Below, in pieces: positions 26,072 through 35,866 of a stretch of DNA of 64,000 nt. The first letter of the stretch is position 1, and each line of letters starts with the position of its first letter. A program made the position numbers and the translations under genes. Location: positions 2,204,501 through 2,268,500 of the forward strand of contig NZ_CP019509.1 in assembly GCF_002002905.1 (NCBI RefSeq), given 5' to 3'. The notes beneath the pieces were generated by a model, which was not told the origin of the DNA, made no database searches, and saw only the letters and a list, made by a program, of their open reading frames with translations. Origin of the DNA: Aquaspirillum sp. LM1 (GTDB taxonomy: Bacteria; Pseudomonadota; Gammaproteobacteria; Burkholderiales; Aquaspirillaceae).

Positions 26072-27492
26072 CTTGACATCCTCCCCCGCCTAAAGTCGGG
26101 GGATTCCTACGGCGCTCATCCCGGCATCAAGCTGGCATAAGTCGCTTCGGCGGGTTCCTGCTGCTGGCGGCATGACTGCACCGCTCACTTCACAGGCGAT
26201 CCGGGCGGCGGTTTCCCGCCCGGCGGAAGCATCCGCCGTGTCCTGCCCTTCGTCTCGCAATCGTTGCATCCCGCGAGACAGGATGTTGATCGCGCCGACC
26301 ACATCGGCGTTTTCCTTAAAACCGCACTCAACACACTGGAACCGGGCCTGCGTCTGGCGGTTGTCCGCCGACACATGGCCGCAGCACGGACAGGTGCGGC
26401 TGGTGTTCTGTGCCGGCACGGTGATGAGATGCCCGCCGTTCCACGCCAGTTTGTAGTCCAATTGGCGGCGGAATTCGAACCAGCCTTGATCGAGGATGGA
26501 CTTGTTCAGGCCGGACTTGGCCCGAACCTGCTTCCCCGGCTTTTCGGGGCTGCCTGCCGACGATTTGGACATGTTCCTCACCTGCAAGTCCTCAAGACAC
26601 ACCATCGCGTGGTTTTGGCTGATCGTGGTCGTGGCTTTGTGCAGATAATCGCGGCGGACGTTGCCGATGCGGGCGTGAATGCGCTGGACTCTGGACTTTG
26701 CCTTCTTCCAGTTGCTGCTGAATTTGGTCTTGCGGCTCATGGCCTGCTGCGCGCGGCGCAAGGCCGTCTCGTGTCGCTTGAAGCTGTTGAGCGGGGCATG
26801 GAACGTGCCGTCCGAGAGCGTGGCAAAGCGCACCACGCCCAGGTCGATGCCGACTGCACCGCCCTTTGGAATTGGCTGCTCGACCTCGCGTTCGGTCTGG
26901 ATCGACACGAAGCACTTGCCTGCCGACAGGCTGACGGTCACGTTTTTCACCACCCCCAGCACTTCCCGGCTGTTGCGGTAGCGCAGCCAGCCGAGCTTGG
27001 GCAGGAACAGGCGTTGTTGGCCTGATCAAGCCTGATCTGTTTCGGGTCTGGATAGCGGAAGCCGTCGGACTGGCCCTTCTTCTTGAAACGCGGGAAGTCG
27101 GCCCGCCTGGCGAAGAAGTTGCTGTAGGCCCGCTCCAAATCCTTGAGCGTCTGCTGCAAGGGATGAACTGGCGCATCGGCCAGCCATGCCGTTTCTGTGC
27201 TGTTGCGCCACTCGGTGAGCAGCTTGCACAGGCCCGCATAGCCCAGTTTCTTCTCTGCACGCTCGTAGCGCGCCTGCTGCAACGCCAGCGCCTTGTTGAA
27301 CACGAACCGGCACGAACCAGCGAAGCGGCGCATTTGCCGCTCTTGCTGGCCGTCTGGCCGCAATTCGTATTTGTAGGCTTGAAGGCGTTGCATACTGGTT
27401 TTATACAACCCACCCCCATCGACGGCAAGGACGGCTACGCCGTCCGCGCTACCTTTCCCCGCCCTGAACGGCGGGACTTGCCGCGCACCGGG
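26072..27492 (-). mobile_element. IS200/IS605-type (IS1341-like) element with tnpB only
   Basis: The right end holds the subterminal hairpin CCCCCG/CGGGGG (26083-26102) and TTGACATCCTCCC; the left end holds GGACGGC/GCCGTCC and CCCCGCC/GGCGGG-type hairpins (27430-27492) shared with the remnant at 5878. No tnpA is present, so mobility would need help from elsewhere. The ends have no inverted repeats, as expected for single-strand transposition. Outer boundaries are estimated to within a few bases. Confidence 0.75.
26090..27393 (-). pseudogene. tnpB: tnpB (RNA-guided nuclease of IS605 family), frameshifted
   Basis: The N-terminal half starts at 27393 (MQRLQAYKYELRP) and runs in frame to DQANN near 27020. 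The remainder continues in another frame (LFLPKLGWLRYRNS... onward) to 26090. One missing base near 27015-27020 explains the break. The RuvC-type residues survive in the second part: Asp in VGIDLGVVRF, Glu in VCLEDLQV and Asp in ENADVVGA, and the zinc finger CPCCGH...CVECG is intact. The stop codon lies in the loop of the right-end hairpin, where the guide RNA scaffold of such elements is encoded. As read, no full-length nuclease is made. Confidence 0.9.
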
Positions 27493-27759
27493 TCACCTCA
27501 CATGTCGTTCCCGCGCAGGCGGGAACCCAGACCGCGCCACAGCGTGCACCGTGGGCGTGGCGCATGGCGGACGGTCGTGAGCGCTCATACCCGCTGCACG
27601 CTGTGGATGCTCCTGGATTCCCGCCTGCGCGGGAATGACGCGGCAGGGCGCGGCAGGTGGTTCGCTGTGGTCGAGTAAAATTTTGTTTTAACAGAAATTA
27701 AACCGAGATACCCGGCATAAACTTGCTCGTATGAACCCTTGTGTTTCAACGTGACTGGC
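27493..27759 (+). mobile_element. Degenerate copy of the 277-bp element, truncated at one side
   Basis: From TCACCTCA onward it follows copy 2 (35867-36143) in the same orientation, including GTTCCC-N8-GGGAAC and ATTCCC-N8-GGGAAT palindromes. It then carries about 65 extra AT-rich bases (near 27672-27738), and ends in TTTCAACGTGACTGG. The left terminal part is missing where the IS605-type element begins. No gene is seen between here and the efflux pump gene. Confidence 0.7.
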
Positions 27760-27834
27760 GCGACTACGGCTGCTCCCCGCGCCAGCAGGGATGAACCGCC
27801 AGCATGACCGCGCCAGCCTGGGCCAGACACCGCG

Positions 27835-30800
27835 TCATGTCGCCTTGCCGCGCTTCCGCCTTGCCCGCCACCACGCGCCCATTCCTTCCAGATAGCTGTA
27901 CACCACCGGCACCACAATCAGCGTCAGCAGGGTTGAGGTGACCATGCCGCCAATCACGGCGTGGGCCATCGGTGCGCGGGTTTCCGAACCTTCGCCCAGC
28001 GCCAGCGCCAGGGGCAGCATGCCAAAGATCATGGCAAAGCTGGTCATCAGGATCGGGCGCATGCGCACCCGGCCCGCTTCAATCAGCGCCTCGCGCAGCG
28101 CCAGGCCTTCGCGGCGCGACTGGTTGGCAAAGTCCACCAGCAGGATGCCGTTTTTTGCCGCCAGGCCCATCAGCATGATGACGCCGATGATGGAAAACAG
28201 GTTCAACGTGCTGCCCCATAGCAACAGGCCCACCATCACCCCGATCAGCGCCAGCGGCAGCGACATCATGATGGCCACGGGCTGGGTGAAGCTGCGGAAC
28301 TGCGCCACCAGAATCATGTAAATAAAGATCACGCCAATGGCCAGCGCCTGCACCGCGTAGCTGAACGATTCGGCCATGTCCTTGCTTTGTCCGCCATGGT
28401 CAAAGCGGTAGCCCGGTGGCAGCGGCGTAGCTTGCAGCAGTTGGTCGATCTGCTTGAACACCCGCTGGGCATCCTTGCCCTGGATATTGGCGGTGAGGGT
28501 CACTTCGCGCGACTGGTCCATGCGGTCGATCTGGCGTGGCACGGTGGCCTGTTTGATGTCGGCCACGGTGGATAACGGCACCATGCGCGCCTGGCCGTCG
28601 GCGTCGCGCTGTTCGCTGGCCACGGTGAGCACGTCCAGCAGCTCGGTGGAGCGGGCGTCACGCGGGATTTGCACGCGTACGTCGTAGTTTTCGCCGTCGG
28701 GGGCCTCCCAGGTGGTGGCGGTGGTGCCGGCCAGCAGGGTGGACAAGGTAGCCCCCACCCGGTCCAGATTCACCCCGGCGCTGGCGGCGGCGTCGCGTTT
28801 GACTTCAACCGACAAGGCCGGGTCGGCGTCGTCAAAGCTGGATTCCACGTCGCTGATGCCGGGAATGGCGGCAATCTGGCCACGCAGTTGGCCGGCAATC
28901 CGCGCCAGGGTGGCAAAATCCGCGCCACGAATGCCCACCCGCACGGGCTTGCCGGGGCCGCCCGGCCCGCCTTCGGCCTCGATGGATTCCAGCTCCACCC
29001 CGGCCAGGCTGGCAATGTCCTGGCGGATGGGCGAGAACAGGGCAAACACGCTGCGGCTGCGCTCGGCCTTGGGCGTGGTGAACACCCGCAGGGTGGCCTG
29101 ATTGCGCCCAGCGGCAAATCCGCCGCCGATATTGCTGTACACATCGCGGATTTCTGGCTGGCGGCGCAGCAGGGTTTCTACTTCGCGGGCCTTGGCTTCG
29201 GTGTATTCCAGCGGCGAGCCGGGGGCCGTTTTGAGTTTGATCACAAACTTGCCAGTGTCGGTCTTGGGCACAAACTCGCCACCCACAATCGGGGCCAGCA
29301 TGAGGCTGGCAACAAACAGCCCGGTGGCGGCGGCCAGTGTGGTTTTGCGATGGTCCAGCGCCCACGCCACCCCTTTGGCGTAGCGATCGGCCAGCCGGTC
29401 CAGGCCGCGTTCAAACCCGGCCAGCGCGCGCGCCAGCCGGCCCTTGCCCGCCTGGCCAGCGGCATGCGGGTCGTGCCAGATCGACGACAGCATCGGGTCG
29501 AGGGTAAAGCTCACCAGCAGCGAGATCAGCACCGCGACGGTGACGGTCAGGCCAAACTGCTGGAAAAACTTGCCGATGATGCCGCCCATGAAGCCCACCG
29601 GCAAAAACACCGCCACCACGGTCAGCGTGGTGGCCAGCACCGCCAGGCCGATTTCTTCGGTGCCGTCCACCGCCGCCTGATAATGGCCCTTGCCCATGCG
29701 CGCGTGGCGGACAATGTTCTCGCGCACCACAATCGCGTCGTCAATCAGCAGGCCAATCGACAAGGACAGCGCCAGCAGGGTCATCACGTTCAGGGTGAAG
29801 CCGGCCACGGCAATGGCAAACAGGGTGCCAATCAGCGCAATCGGCAGGGTCAGCCCGGTCATCACCGTGCTGCGCCACGAGGCCAGAAACACGAACACAA
29901 TCAGTACGGTCAGCCCGGCCCCTTCCAGCAGGGTGATCTTGACATCTTCCAGCGAGTTTTTAACCTGGCGGGATTGGTCTTTGATCACGGTCAGCGTCAT
30001 GCCGTCCGGCAGGCTTTTGCGCAGCGCCTCCAGTGCGGCGTACACCCCGGCGGAGGTGCTCACCACATTGGCCCCGCGTGCGCTCTTGATTTCAATCGAC
30101 AGCGCGCGCTGGCCGTTGATCAGCGCCAGCGAGTTGTATTCTTCCTGGCCGTCGATCACCTCGGCCACGTCGTCCAGCCGGATGGGCGCACCATTGCGCA
30201 CGCCCACAGTCAGCTGGCCAAACGCCTCGGGCGAGGCCAGCTTGCCAGACAGACGCACCGAATAATCGCGGTTGATGTCCTGCACTCGCCCAGCCGGAAA
30301 ATCCTGGTTGGCGTTGCGCAGCGCGTTGACCACTTCGGCGGTGTCCAGCCCCAGTGCCTGCATGCGGTAGGGGTCGATGTGAATGCGCAGTTCGCGCTTG
30401 ACCCCGCCCACCAGCTGCACTTCGCCCACGCCGGGTACGGTTTGCAGCCGTTTGCGCACCACCTGGTCGGAGAAGGTGGTCAGCGTGCGCGGGCTGGCGC
30501 TGGGCGAGGCGACAATCACCGTCATCATCGGGTCGTCGTTGGGGTTGACCTGGTTCACCGTGGGCACGCCGATTTCACGGCGAAAGCGGCCCTGAATGCC
30601 GGCCACCTTGTCGCGCACATCCTGCACGGCTTTGGCCGGGTCCAGCGTCAGCACAAATTCCACGACCACCACTGCCGAGCCTTCAAACGAGTAGGAGCGG
30701 ATGCTCTTCACCCCGTTGATGGTGTTCACCGCTTCTTCCAGCGGGCGGGTCACTTCGCTTTCCACCACGCTGGGCGAGGCACCAGGGTAGCCCACATTCA

Positions 30801-30939
30801 CCACCGCCACCGGAAAGCGGATGTCAGGAAATTCTTCTACCGATAGCCGCTGCCAGGAAAACAGGCCAAGCACCACAATGGCCAGCATGGCCACAGCGGC
30901 CAGATAAGGGTTGCCAATGGCAACGCGGGTCAGCCACAT
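27835..30939 (-). CDS. RND-family (HAE1-type) efflux permease
   Basis: A 1034-residue inner-membrane antiporter, the size of AcrB-type pumps, with the duplicated layout of one membrane helix, a large periplasmic loop and six helices, twice. Proton-relay residues are visible: Asp-Asp in [15 protein letters not shown] (helix 4) and Lys in [15 protein letters not shown] (helix 10). The ATG at 30939 follows GGAGG. It lies 14 bases after the adaptor gene, so the two are one operon. No outer-membrane channel gene is in the window, so the pump probably shares one. Substrates cannot be inferred. Confidence 0.95.
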   Translation of the reverse strand: MWLTRVAIGNPYLAAVAMLAIVVLGLFSWQRLSVEEFPDIRFPVAVVNVGYPGASPSVVESEVTRPLEEAVNTINGVKSIRSYSFEGSAVVVVEFVLTLDPAKAVQDVRDKVAGIQGRFRREIGVPTVNQVNPNDDPMMTVIVASPSASPRTLTTFSDQVVRKRLQTVPGVGEVQLVGGVKRELRIHIDPYRMQALGLDTAEVVNALRNANQDFPAGRVQDINRDYSVRLSGKLASPEAFGQLTVGVRNGAPIRLDDVAEVIDGQEEYNSLALINGQRALSIEIKSARGANVVSTSAGVYAALEALRKSLPDGMTLTVIKDQSRQVKNSLEDVKITLLEGAGLTVLIVFVFLASWRSTVMTGLTLPIALIGTLFAIAVAGFTLNVMTLLALSLSIGLLIDDAIVVRENIVRHARMGKGHYQAAVDGTEEIGLAVLATTLTVVAVFLPVGFMGGIIGKFFQQFGLTVTVAVLISLLVSFTLDPMLSSIWHDPHAAGQAGKGRLARALAGFERGLDRLADRYAKGVAWALDHRKTTLAAATGLFVASLMLAPIVGGEFVPKTDTGKFVIKLKTAPGSPLEYTEAKAREVETLLRRQPEIRDVYSNIGGGFAAGRNQATLRVFTTPKAERSRSVFALFSPIRQDIASLAGVELESIEAEGGPGGPGKPVRVGIRGADFATLARIAGQLRGQIAAIPGISDVESSFDDADPALSVEVKRDAAASAGVNLDRVGATLSTLLAGTTATTWEAPDGENYDVRVQIPRDARSTELLDVLTVASEQRDADGQARMVPLSTVADIKQATVPRQIDRMDQSREVTLTANIQGKDAQRVFKQIDQLLQATPLPPGYRFDHGGQSKDMAESFSYAVQALAIGVIFIYMILVAQFRSFTQPVAIMMSLPLALIGVMVGLLLWGSTLNLFSIIGVIMLMGLAAKNGILLVDFANQSRREGLALREALIEAGRVRMRPILMTSFAMIFGMLPLALALGEGSETRAPMAHAVIGGMVTSTLLTLIVVPVVYSYLEGMGAWWRARRKRGKAT

Positions 30940-30953
30940 CGCACCGCCTCCGC

Positions 30954-32078
30954 TTAACGGGCCGGCACGGTGGGCAATGCCACCGTGTCGCCGTCCTGCA
31001 CACCCAGCACGCCGGCCAGCAGCACCTGTTCGCCGTCTTTCAGGCCGCTGCGGATTTCCACCCGGTTGGCGCGCTCGTCATGCACCCCCAGCTGCACTGG
31101 CTGGCGCACGGCTTTTTGCCCCACCAGCTTGAGTACCCAGGGCTGGGCGCTGGCGCTGTCGCGCAGTGCTGGAATCGGCAGCGACAGCACCTGACTGGCC
31201 TGACGCAGCACCAGCGCGCCTTTGACAAACTGGCCGCCGCGCAGTTGGCCCTGGCGGTTGTCCACTGCCACAAACACAGTGAAACTGCGGGTGCCGGCCA
31301 GCGCCACCGGATTGATGCGCACCACCTGGCCGGCAAACCCGGCCTGACCGCCTTCCACCCCAAACTGCGCCGCCTGGCCAATGGCTACCCGGCCAATCTG
31401 CCGCGAGGGCACGCTGGCGGCAATTTCCAGGGTGGACAAATCCGCCAGGGCAAACAGTTTGTTGTTCACCGCCACGCGCTGGCCAGGGTTGATGGCTTTT
31501 TCGTAAATCACCCCGGCAAACGGCGCGCGGATGGTGGCGTCGTTCAGCGCCTTGCGCGCCCGCGCCAGCTGGGCTTCCTGCGCCTGCAGCTGCGCCTGGC
31601 TGACCAGGAAATTGCTTTCCAGCTCGTCAAACGCCAGCTTGGAGATAAAGTTCTGTGCGTACAACTCACGCTGTTTGTCCAGTTTCTTGCGCGTCAGCGC
31701 CAGCCGGGCGCGTTCGGTGGCCACCAGCGCGGTTTGTTCGTTCACCCGCTCCTGCAGGTCGGTGGCTTCCAGCCGGGCCAGCACCTGGCCGGCCTGCACG
31801 CTCTCACCTTCGCGCACCCTGACTTCAACCGCCACGCCTTCGGTACGGGCGGCCAGCGTGGTGGCGCGCAGCGCCTGCAAGGTGCCGGTAAACGGCAGGC
31901 TGTCGGCCAGGGTGCTGCGCTGTACCTGCACCACATCCTGCACCGACAGCTTGAGCACCGGATGGCCAGCGGCGGTGGGCACCGGGGTCGGCGCAGCCAG
32001 CGCCAGCGCGGCCAGGCCGCCCAGCAGCCAGCCCGTACCGGCCATCCAGCGCCGGCTTGAAAGAAGTCCTGTTTGCAT
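30954..32078 (-). CDS. RND efflux periplasmic adaptor (membrane fusion protein)
   Basis: A 374-residue adaptor. An N-terminal signal or anchor (WLLGGLAALALAAPTP) is followed by a lipoyl half (GTLQALRATTLAARTEGVAVEV), an alpha-helical hairpin (~100-165, LVATERARLALTRKKLDKQR region), the second lipoyl half (TIRAPFAGVIYEKAINPGQ) and a beta-barrel/membrane-proximal part. The ATG at 32078 starts the signal sequence; the frame continues upstream to 32135 without conservation. It precedes and is presumably co-transcribed with the RND permease. Confidence 0.93.
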   Translation of the reverse strand: MQTGLLSSRRWMAGTGWLLGGLAALALAAPTPVPTAAGHPVLKLSVQDVVQVQRSTLADSLPFTGTLQALRATTLAARTEGVAVEVRVREGESVQAGQVLARLEATDLQERVNEQTALVATERARLALTRKKLDKQRELYAQNFISKLAFDELESNFLVSQAQLQAQEAQLARARKALNDATIRAPFAGVIYEKAINPGQRVAVNNKLFALADLSTLEIAASVPSRQIGRVAIGQAAQFGVEGGQAGFAGQVVRINPVALAGTRSFTVFVAVDNRQGQLRGGQFVKGALVLRQASQVLSLPIPALRDSASAQPWVLKLVGQKAVRQPVQLGVHDERANRVEIRSGLKDGEQVLLAGVLGVQDGDTVALPTVPAR

Positions 32079-32411
32079 TGTGTTCAATCCAGTGTCGCCA
32101 TGCTGCTGACGCGGCCATCCGGCCACGGTGGTCAAGCCACAACAGAGCCGATTCCGCCTAAAAAAGTTCGCTGGCCAAGCCTGTGCTGCCGGTGCGTGTG
32201 CTCGGCCAGAATCGTGCCATACAGATAAAAACGGTGTTTTTTGATGTCAAAATGCTAAGCCATCGGCCAGGATAAGACGATTTTCAGTAAAAACACCGGA
32301 TACAGCTTGTTTGCACTAGCCCGCCTCCCTAGAATACTGCGGCATCGTCGCCCGGCATGCTTTTGCAACCTGCCATAAGCCGGGCCGATTTCAACGGGGA
32401 ATCTGCACACA
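32079..32411. other. Divergent intergenic region between the efflux adaptor and the HD-GYP-like gene
   Basis: No gene is seen. CGGTGTTTTT (32232-32241) and its exact complement (32289-32298) form a widely spaced inverted repeat that could be an operator. TTGCAC at 32311-32316 with AATACT at 32333-32338 is a possible promoter for the HD-GYP-like gene, with 16-base spacing. Confidence 0.4.
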
Positions 32412-33536
32412 ATGGAAGAGCTGGAACCACGACATTTGATGGTAGGCGTTCCGCTGCCTTGGGATATCTACACCAAGGGCAACCGCTTGATCCTGCGCAA
32501 AGGCAACATGATTCTCAACGACAAGCAGCGCGACCAGTTGCTGCGGTTGGGATTGTATGTGCGCAGCATCGTCACGGTCGAGGATTACGAAGCGCCCAAA
32601 CCGGTTCAGGAAGCGTTCAACCCCTTCCGCCGGCTGGATCAGGTGTATGCCTCACTGGATGCGCTGCTGGCGCGGCCCACCAGCTTTCAGGGCGAATTTG
32701 GCAAACGGGTGCGCTCACTGGCGGTGGTGGTGGACGAAACCGTGCAAAAAGCCCCCGACGCTTGTATAGGCTCGATTTTTTTGTTGCCGTTCACCAATTA
32801 CTCCTCGGCACACTCGCTGCACGTCAGCATCCTGCTGGCCATCCTGATGCAACGCCTGGGCCTGACCCTGCCCGAGCGGATCAGCCTGCTGTCGGCGGCG
32901 CTGACCATGAACATCGGCATGTATGAAGTGCAAAACCAGCTGTATCACCAGGCGCTGCCCCTGTCGGACGGCCAGCGCATGGACATTGACCACCACCCGG
33001 AAGAATCCGTACGCATTCTGCAAGACTGCTTTGTCGGTGACGAGTTGTGGCTGCGCGTGGTGCTGGAGCACCACGAAAACTGGGAAGGCAGCGGCTACCC
33101 GTACCGGATGGTCAAGGAAGAAATCCACCCACTGGCCCACCTGCTGTATCTGGCCGACGTGGTGGGCGCCAAGCTCACCCCGCGCCGCTACCGCGACCCA
33201 GTGCGCCCGAATGTGGCCTTGTCGCAGGTATTCATGAACCGGGGCAAATCCATCGACATGCAATACGCCGCGCTGCTGGTGAAAGAACTGGGCATCTACC
33301 CGCCCGGCTCGTATGTGCGCATCCGCAACGGTGATGTGGCGCTGGTTACCCATCGCGGCACCAATGCCAGCACCCCCCGGGTGATGAGCATTGCCAGCGG
33401 CCAGGGCATGCCCTACGCCATGCCGATTCCACGCGACACCCGCACGGCAGAATTTGAAATCGAAACCTCGCTACCGGCAGCGGATTCGATCAAGATCACC
33501 AATCTGTCGAAAATCTGGGGCTATGTGCTGGCCTGA
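32412..33536 (+). CDS. HD-GYP-like protein with a degenerate active site
   Basis: A 374-residue protein. The N-terminal ~110 residues match the DUF3391-type region found before HD-GYP domains. The HD-GYP domain (~130-300) keeps His134/His137 (SAHSLHVS), HHPEESVRIL, HHENWEGSGYP (220-230) and Asp249 (YLADVVGAK). However, at the central motif where HD is expected (LLHDIGK) it reads LTMNIGM, Met166-Asn167. Loss of both metal ligands argues against c-di-GMP hydrolysis; a binding or scaffolding role is possible (inference). The ATG follows GGGGAA at a slightly long distance. It stands alone. Confidence 0.85.
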   Translation: MEELEPRHLMVGVPLPWDIYTKGNRLILRKGNMILNDKQRDQLLRLGLYVRSIVTVEDYEAPKPVQEAFNPFRRLDQVYASLDALLARPTSFQGEFGKRVRSLAVVVDETVQKAPDACIGSIFLLPFTNYSSAHSLHVSILLAILMQRLGLTLPERISLLSAALTMNIGMYEVQNQLYHQALPLSDGQRMDIDHHPEESVRILQDCFVGDELWLRVVLEHHENWEGSGYPYRMVKEEIHPLAHLLYLADVVGAKLTPRRYRDPVRPNVALSQVFMNRGKSIDMQYAALLVKELGIYPPGSYVRIRNGDVALVTHRGTNASTPRVMSIASGQGMPYAMPIPRDTRTAEFEIETSLPAADSIKITNLSKIWGYVLA

Positions 33537-33569
33537 GTGCGCGCTGGGGTGAGTGACTGTGGTTCATGC

Positions 33570-33599
33570 AAAAAGCACCGCTGGATGGCGGTGCTTTTT
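33570..33599 (+). terminator. Intrinsic terminator after the HD-GYP-like gene
   Basis: Perfect 12-bp arms AAAAAGCACCGC/GCGGTGCTTTTT with a 6-base loop and a five-T tail, 33 bases after the stop codon. Confidence 0.92.
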
Positions 33600-33677
33600 G
33601 TTTGGGGTAGCCAGGCGGTCAGAGGAGAATGCCAGGATGCGATGTTGGCGACGGGGAGATCATCATGCACATGGCGT

Positions 33678-34037
33678 TCAGCCTCTCCATTCCGTGTCTT
33701 CATCTTCGCGTTCACCACAGATCTTGATTTCATCCGGCAATGCCCACGAATGTTGAAAACGCGAAGGGGCATCCGGGTCACCGAAATACGCGATCATTTC
33801 GGCTATCGCGTTGGCGCGTTCATCGTCGATGTATTCACGATTGAGGAACTCACAGCGCACGGTTCCGTATGCCGTACGCTGCCAGTACGGGCACAACACG
33901 GCTTTGTACGGCGCATGGTAAGTGAACTCCCTCAGCGTTTGACCAAAAGCCTCACGGTCGTCACGCATGATTTCACCATCTTGTATTTTCACCACACGGT
34001 AGCAAAAACCTCCAGGGGGAATCAGGGTGTTATCCAT
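33678..34037 (-). CDS. Unrecognised 119-residue acidic protein
   Basis: I do not recognise this family. It begins MDNTLIPPGGFCYRVV, has a balanced, globular amino-acid composition with three Cys, no signal peptide or membrane segment, and ends with an acidic tail (GEREDEDTEWRG). An overlapping frame on the other strand (33537-34049) has a much less protein-like composition, so this strand is preferred. No clear ribosome site is seen. It lies between a core terminator and the repeat-bounded protease gene, so it is probably accessory. Confidence 0.6.
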   Translation of the reverse strand: MDNTLIPPGGFCYRVVKIQDGEIMRDDREAFGQTLREFTYHAPYKAVLCPYWQRTAYGTVRCEFLNREYIDDERANAIAEMIAYFGDPDAPSRFQHSWALPDEIKICGEREDEDTEWRG

Positions 34038-34057
34038 AAACGGCTCTGAATTTATTC

Positions 34058-34088
34058 AAAAAATCTAGGCCCCCGGCTATGCCGGGGG
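34058..34088 (-). terminator. Terminator downstream of the serine protease gene
   Basis: On the minus strand CCCCCGGC/GCCGGGGG with a 3-base loop (34070-34088) is followed after 6 bases by a six-T run (34063-34058). It lies beyond repeat copy B, downstream of the lipoprotein protease. Confidence 0.7.
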
Positions 34089-34097
34089 ACGTGTCAC

Positions 34098-34214
34098 TTA
34101 AGGACGCGCTGATTTATTCAGAAAAATCGTGTTTGCCAAAAGAAAAACCCAGCAAAATCAACACGCTGGATTCCCGCCTTCGCGGGAATGACGATTTTTT
34201 CAGCGTATCCTTAA
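34098..34214 (+). mobile_element. 117-bp non-autonomous repeat element, copy B
   Basis: It is bounded by TTAAGGACGCGCTGA and TCAGCGTATCCTTAA, an imperfect terminal inverted repeat, and contains an ATTCCC-N8-GGGAAT palindrome. It is very similar to copies C and D. The TTA at 34211-34213, part of its end, is the stop codon of the protease gene. Confidence 0.85.
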
Positions 34215-35476
34215 TCTACACCGAGCACCTTCAAAGCGTCCCCAGTAGGAATAAAAAAGTTAATCCCCTGTGAACCACCATTTACCATCAAACTAGAAAC
34301 TGCAATTCCAACCACTAAGCCTGTTTTGTCGACAAGCGGGCCACCACTACTCCCTGGCCGGATATTAACATCACTCTGAATCAATGTTTTCTTATTCTCT
34401 TCTCGAATACCGCTAATCACTCCACGAGTAACAGTTGAATGAAGCTTTTCGTTTAAAGGGCTTCCAATTGCATATACATCAGCCCCAATCGTCGGCACTG
34501 ATCTTGAAACCTTAAAATGCTTAGCCAGCTTGGCATCAACCTTTACAATAGCCACATCGTGACCTGAATTAGATGCCAAGACCTTACCCATGACTTGCAT
34601 GCCATTGTTAAATTTGACTACGATTGAATTTGCCTCGCCAACCACATGATAATTGGTAAGAATTAGGTTCTCAGAAATTGCAAACCCACTACCATGGCCG
34701 TTACCAGCAAAGATAGTCACGACTCCAGCAGTCCATTCATTGGGTGAACTACCGAGTACACTCGAAGAACCAGCTAAAATCGAAATCCGATTTGTTGATT
34801 TAATTGATGTTTGCCCAACCTCTTCTCCTCCTCTACTCACAATATCTCGGAATTTATTGTCAGCAAGTAGATTACGTGACGCTTGAGAAAATGCATTCAA
34901 TATGGCAACAGTGTCACCACCACTCATTGCCTCCTCACTCTTTGCGGCACCTTCAGTTGTAACGGTATGAACAACAGACCGATCAAGTTTTGAGTAAATT
35001 TGCCAGTCTACCTTAAGAAAAGCCTCTGCCCTTGATGAAGAAAAGTTACCAAACCCAGCCATTGGATAACAGACATTTGCTTTCAATTCTTTAATGAGGC
35101 CAGCAATAAGGATTTCTGATTTCCAAGTTGAAGGATCATCAAACAAGGCATTCGCATCTCCCACCGTCTTAAAAGAATATTTCTCAAGCTCTTCTTTGAA
35201 AGTATCTGTAAACTCATCTGAGTCAATACTAATTCGGCCTCCTTTCCAATTGAGATCACCTTGAGGCACACAAAGCAAGCCAGTCTGTATGGCACCCACA
35301 TGCTCACCACGCTTAAGCTTTACAACAATCTTCTTAAATTGAATCGGCTTTGAATTGTCGCTGGCCCGTAAACTCTCAACAGGTCGATCTTCTACCTTCT
35401 TGATGACTGCCGATGTACCACAACCCGCAATCAATGAAAGCAATACAGCCTGCACCCCAAAAATCATCTTTTTCAT
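34211..35476 (-). CDS. Lipoprotein with HtrA/trypsin-like serine protease domain
   Basis: A 421-residue protein with a lipoprotein signal (lipobox LIAGC, Cys19). Residues ~25-240 form an extended domain I do not recognise; residues ~250-421 are a trypsin-like protease with His277 (LTNYHVVGE), Asp307 (GHDVAIVKV) and Ser377 (RPGSSGGPLVD), all present. No PDZ domain follows, unlike DegP. The gene is clearly richer in A/T and uses more AT-rich codons than its neighbours, and short repeat elements flank it on both sides, suggesting transfer. Its stop codon falls in the end of repeat copy B. Role unknown; envelope stress or defence are possible. Confidence 0.85.
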   Translation of the reverse strand: MKKMIFGVQAVLLSLIAGCGTSAVIKKVEDRPVESLRASDNSKPIQFKKIVVKLKRGEHVGAIQTGLLCVPQGDLNWKGGRISIDSDEFTDTFKEELEKYSFKTVGDANALFDDPSTWKSEILIAGLIKELKANVCYPMAGFGNFSSSRAEAFLKVDWQIYSKLDRSVVHTVTTEGAAKSEEAMSGGDTVAILNAFSQASRNLLADNKFRDIVSRGGEEVGQTSIKSTNRISILAGSSSVLGSSPNEWTAGVVTIFAGNGHGSGFAISENLILTNYHVVGEANSIVVKFNNGMQVMGKVLASNSGHDVAIVKVDAKLAKHFKVSRSVPTIGADVYAIGSPLNEKLHSTVTRGVISGIREENKKTLIQSDVNIRPGSSGGPLVDKTGLVVGIAVSSLMVNGGSQGINFFIPTGDALKVLGVD

Positions 35477-35677
35477 AATCTTCTCACATCAACCCGCCAT
35501 TTAAAAAAGTTCATTGCCACAAAAATACATAGCACATAAACACACTTTACAAGAACCCATTAACAGCCAAATACTTAGCACTGCCTTTCTGTGGCGATTG
35601 CTTATTCACACTTAACCTAGATACAAAACCAAAGTTGCTTTATGCGCAACAAAATAATTTTTTAAAATTTACTTATA

Positions 35678-35793
35678 TTAAGGATGCGATGATTTATTCA
35701 GAAAATCGTGTTTGCCAAAAGCAAAACCCAGTAAAATCAACCCTCTGGATTCCCGTCTGCACGGGAATGACGGTTTTGTCAGCGTTTCCTTAA
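35678..35793 (+). mobile_element. 116-bp non-autonomous repeat element, copy C
   Basis: It has TTAAGGATGCGATGA and TCAGCGTTTCCTTAA ends, an internal ATTCCC-N8-GGGAAT palindrome, and is slightly more diverged than B and D. It lies in the AT-rich stretch upstream of the protease gene (35477-35677), in which no gene is seen. Confidence 0.82.
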
Positions 35794-35866
35794 TGGTATC
35801 CGCTTCCCAGTTTCTCATCCGGCAGCGCACTTCAACTTCCGCCGAGCGTTCAACAATGAGCCGGCG

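Noticed and set aside
28669..30846. 725-codon open frame on the plus strand
   Set aside because: It lies opposite the RND permease gene, whose motifs are complete.
33537..34049. 170-codon frame on the plus strand
   Set aside because: It overlaps the 119-codon minus-strand frame, which has the more natural composition; this one begins in the terminator region of the previous gene.
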